A stretch of DNA of 64,000 nucleotides. Source: Spinellus fusiger. Taxonomy: Eukaryota; Mucoromycota; Mucoromycetes; Mucorales; Phycomycetaceae. Both the position numbers and the translations under genes were made by a program. How positions within the stretch are numbered: the stretch's first letter is position 1; each line of letters opens with the position of its first letter. The stretch is from positions 519,444-583,443 of the forward strand of contig JALLLS010000013.1 of assembly GCA_025094145.1 (NCBI GenBank). Reading direction: 5' to 3'. This document shows, in pieces, positions 55,144 through 64,000 of the stretch. The notes below the pieces were generated by a model. It made no database searches, had not been told where the DNA came from, and saw only the letters and a list, made by a program, of their open reading frames with translations.

Positions 55144-56427
55144 ATGTTCCTGTACTTGTTATACTTTACTATTGCAATTCCTATAGCACTTTCTGTTCTA
55201 CTCTATTGTTATCAATGCGATTTGCTCTATGCTGCTGGATTCCCGACGGGTTCGCGACTAGTGGTAGACCCATGGACACTGGAGAACACGGAAAGAACTC
55301 ATTTTGGAAACGGTTCTCTAGGTAGCCACACCCGGACAGTACGGACTCCCGGACAAGGAGGAGGTGCTGATGACAAAGGATGGGGTTAGACTCAGGTGCT
55401 ATGTGCTGCTACAAAGAGGAGACGACGTTGCTATTCAGTCACCTACTGTGCTGTGCTTTCATGTAAGTGGCATAAGACAAGACAGATCGCTTGCTATTGT
55501 ATCAAGGAGAAAAGATATTCATCTGCATTAGTCACATACAGGCAATATGGTAAACCACACAAAGGAGGGACTGTGTATTGACTCTGTTAGGGCCATCGAC
55601 TGCCCATTGCCCAGGTGCTGTTTAAGAAGCTAGGCTACAATGTGGTGATGCTTTCTTATAGAGGGTAAGCACTTACCGCCCCCACTGTAACGGCAACAGC
55701 ACAACCTACTCAGCCGTCGCTTCTTTTTCTTTTTTTCTGTCTATGTTTAGCTATGGCTTGAGTGAAGGAAAACCCAGTGAAAAGGGACTCCTGATTGATG
55801 CTGAAGTAAGTAGCTATGAAGAAGAGGGACTTTTGTAGCTTACAGTCAGACAGCACTTGACTATATTCTCCACCATCCAGTACTTCGACACACACGATTA
55901 GTAGCTTATGGTCAATCGCTGGGCGGTGCTGTGGCTATTAACCTAGTGTCTAAGAATGAAGACAAGTTTGTGGCTCTTGTGGTGGAGAACACATTCCTGA
56001 GTGTGGTGAGTTGTTTATCAGCAAAGAACACATTCTCAATCTACACCAGCCCTTGTTGATCCCACACATCTTCCCTGCTCTAAGGCATCTCGTTTACCTA
56101 TGCCACCAGACCTGGCGATCCTACAAGTCCATTCGCTACATCCGACACATTCCTATTCTTTTTCTCTCCAGTATGAAGGATGAACTGGTTCCACCTCAGC
56201 ACATGGCTAAGCTGTTCAAGATTTCCCGGACCACGGGCATGAAAGTATGGCGTGATTTTGAGAATGGAACACACAACGACACTTGCATGCAGGTAAATTT
56301 GTAGGGCCTGGAAGGTGCATAACATAAGAGGGTTTATGTTTATGTTTTTCTTTTTCTCTTGTAGAAAGGCTATTTCGAAGCCATTGCCGAGTTCATTTGT
56401 GACAATGTATGGGACTATAGCGACTAA
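55144..56427 (+). CDS. BEM46/ABHD13-type alpha/beta hydrolase, N-terminally anchored
   Basis: Starts with a hydrophobic signal-anchor (MFLYLLYFTIAIPIALSVLL), then CDLLYAAGFPTGSRL spliced to VATPGQYGLPDKEEVLMTKD and GVRLRCYVLLQRG. An 18-nt microexon (55532-55549) encodes SHTGNM, giving FHSHTGNMGHRLPIAQ where relatives have HANAGN. VMLSYRGYGLSEGKPSEKG, the nucleophile elbow YGQSLGGAVAINL, LSSMKDELVPP (Asp) and FENGTHNDTCMQ (His) give a full Ser-Asp-His triad. The stop is at 56427. Bem46 proteins are ER or membrane-bound hydrolases implicated in cell polarity in fungi; the substrate is unknown. Confidence 0.88.
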
Positions 56428-57786
56428 ATCTCTCTTACTTTTCTCTCTTTTTGCTGTGAAAAAGAAAAAAATCTACCGTCTTTCCTTGTCATTCTCATCC
56501 TCTCTCTCTTCCTTGAATATCTTTATTATATATCTTCTTTTTATTCCATACTATTGCCATTTGAAAGAAACCGTAATTGCCATGTCACATAGCACAGTTG
56601 ATTCACTATTGATCTTGACACGGAGGAAATCCAGAGAGGTGACAATAGGACACAATCGCCTTCCCTTCCTCTCTCCTCTTTGTTTTTCTATATGTATATA
56701 AATTCTCTGTGAGTTATAAGATCCAATGCGTCAACATCAAGACACTCTGGCCATGCATAATATTAGTGCTATGAAAAATGTACAAGGGAGAAGCACTGGA
56801 AGGCTACACAAAATACTCACAGACATGCACTTCCATTGCGGAGTGTGGATAATGAATTATGATACTTTTTCATCTTCATTATTGATATGTAAAGTCTCTT
56901 GCAATACTATATCATCCAATGACTCTCCTCTCCTCTGTCAAAAGATGCCCAATCAGAACACTGTGTTCTGTCTATTTCCACAGCATCCCACTCAAAAGAC
57001 ATCGGTGCAGGAAGAAGGATAGATACAATAAGTCCACAACAATAAAACATTTCTTCTCTTTCTTTCTTTTTATAGAATGACACTACAAAAAAATAAAATA
57101 AAAACTCAACCTTCTATGCTATTGGCTGATGTTTGTGCTTTCTATATACAAGCGCAGTCCTAGTCATGGTAAATCCTATTTCCTTTTTTATCCTTCTCAC
57201 TGGATCCGATCAAGGGGTAAACTTTAATTAAACTTCCATCCACTTTCCAATCAACAACAGCAAGAAAGCTATTCATTTCCTTCCACACCCGCCTTTTCTT
57301 CTTTTTTTTCTTCTTTCATTTTAGGTTCTGTTGTGGATATCTATCTATCTATCTATCTATAAAGGGATGAGATCTATTGAAGAAGAGTCTATTTATTAGC
57401 AGTCAAAGATGAATGTTGATATTGAACTGAATTGAACTGAATTGAATTGAATGTTACTTAGTCTTGAGATGGTGAACCACAAGATAATATAGAGTCAGAT
57501 CAAAAGCATGTAGTAATAGTCATAATAATAATATCAGTCATAAAAAGACAGGCTATAATACAATAGACTATATTTATATTCTTTTGAATTATTTTATAGA
57601 TTGTTGATTACACTGAAAAATACACATATAAAAGAATATATCCAGACTGTTATTTATGCCAACAACAGATCAGTAGATGTCCCTACAGATGTGTTATGAA
57701 CCTATTGAACATGGAATCAACTTAATTGTATCTATATTAATAAATATTTCCTTAGTGTTATCTGCTTTACTTTATTCTTATTTTCT
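56428..57786. other. Convergent intergenic region
   Basis: About 1.36 kb between the hydrolase and WDFY3-like stops. Contains a (TATC)n tract at 57338-57360, GAATT repeats near 57420-57450 and an ATG-initiated 98-codon frame at 56726 without homology. No RNA gene recognised. Confidence 0.45.

Positions 57787-64000
<6,214 letters not shown>

Overview
The window looks like nuclear DNA of an early-diverging fungus, most likely Mucoromycota (inference, not tested by search). It is AT-rich, and its genes are split by many short introns (about 50-80 nt, GTAAG/GTGAG donors, TAG/CAG acceptors). Fungal genes (OPI3, STE50-like, UTP18, ATP synthase g) sit beside genes that ascomycete yeasts have mostly lost (Gemin5, WDFY3/Alfy-type BEACH protein, Asx-like DEUBAD protein). 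No bacterial operon signals, rRNA or convincing tRNA were seen.

Layout: (1) 0.5-7 kb: a TA-flanked inverted-repeat element, an SDR oxidoreductase, a BolA protein, a DUF676/ROG1-type lipase, and a second element carrying a decayed Fanzor (eukaryotic TnpB-like) gene. (2) 8.8-16.6 kb: Gemin5, a small MITE, a dead Tc1 transposase, a short element whose terminal repeat forms the 3' end of mitochondrial bL27m, ATP synthase g, and an unknown gene. (3) 16.9-21.6 kb: a nest of related elements including a second Fanzor relic and an opposed pair. (4) 21.7-31.9 kb: STE50-like adaptor, three Tc1 relics, OPI3, an unknown helical protein, DHFR and dephospho-CoA kinase. (5) 32-41.3 kb: UFD2, UTP18, an ASX-like DEUBAD/RAMA protein. 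(6) 41.3-52.9 kb: a gene-poor stretch, three unrecognised small genes and a NIPA-type magnesium transporter. (7) 52.9-64 kb: fumarase, a BEM46/ABHD13 hydrolase and the 3' part of a WDFY3 homologue running off the window.

The genes are mostly unrelated housekeeping functions: one-carbon and CoA metabolism (DHFR, dephospho-CoA kinase), mitochondria (bL27m, ATP synthase g, BolA), the TCA reaction (fumarase), ribosome and snRNP biogenesis (UTP18, Gemin5), protein quality control and autophagy (UFD2, WDFY3), signalling (STE50) and phospholipid synthesis (OPI3). Several are arranged head to head with short shared promoters. The most interesting layer is the mobile one: a family of elements with CACACCCAAAGAT-type ends flanked by TA, some carrying Tc1 transposase pieces and two carrying Fanzor pieces. 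Four of them end 160-270 bp upstream of start codons and one lies inside a coding 3' end.
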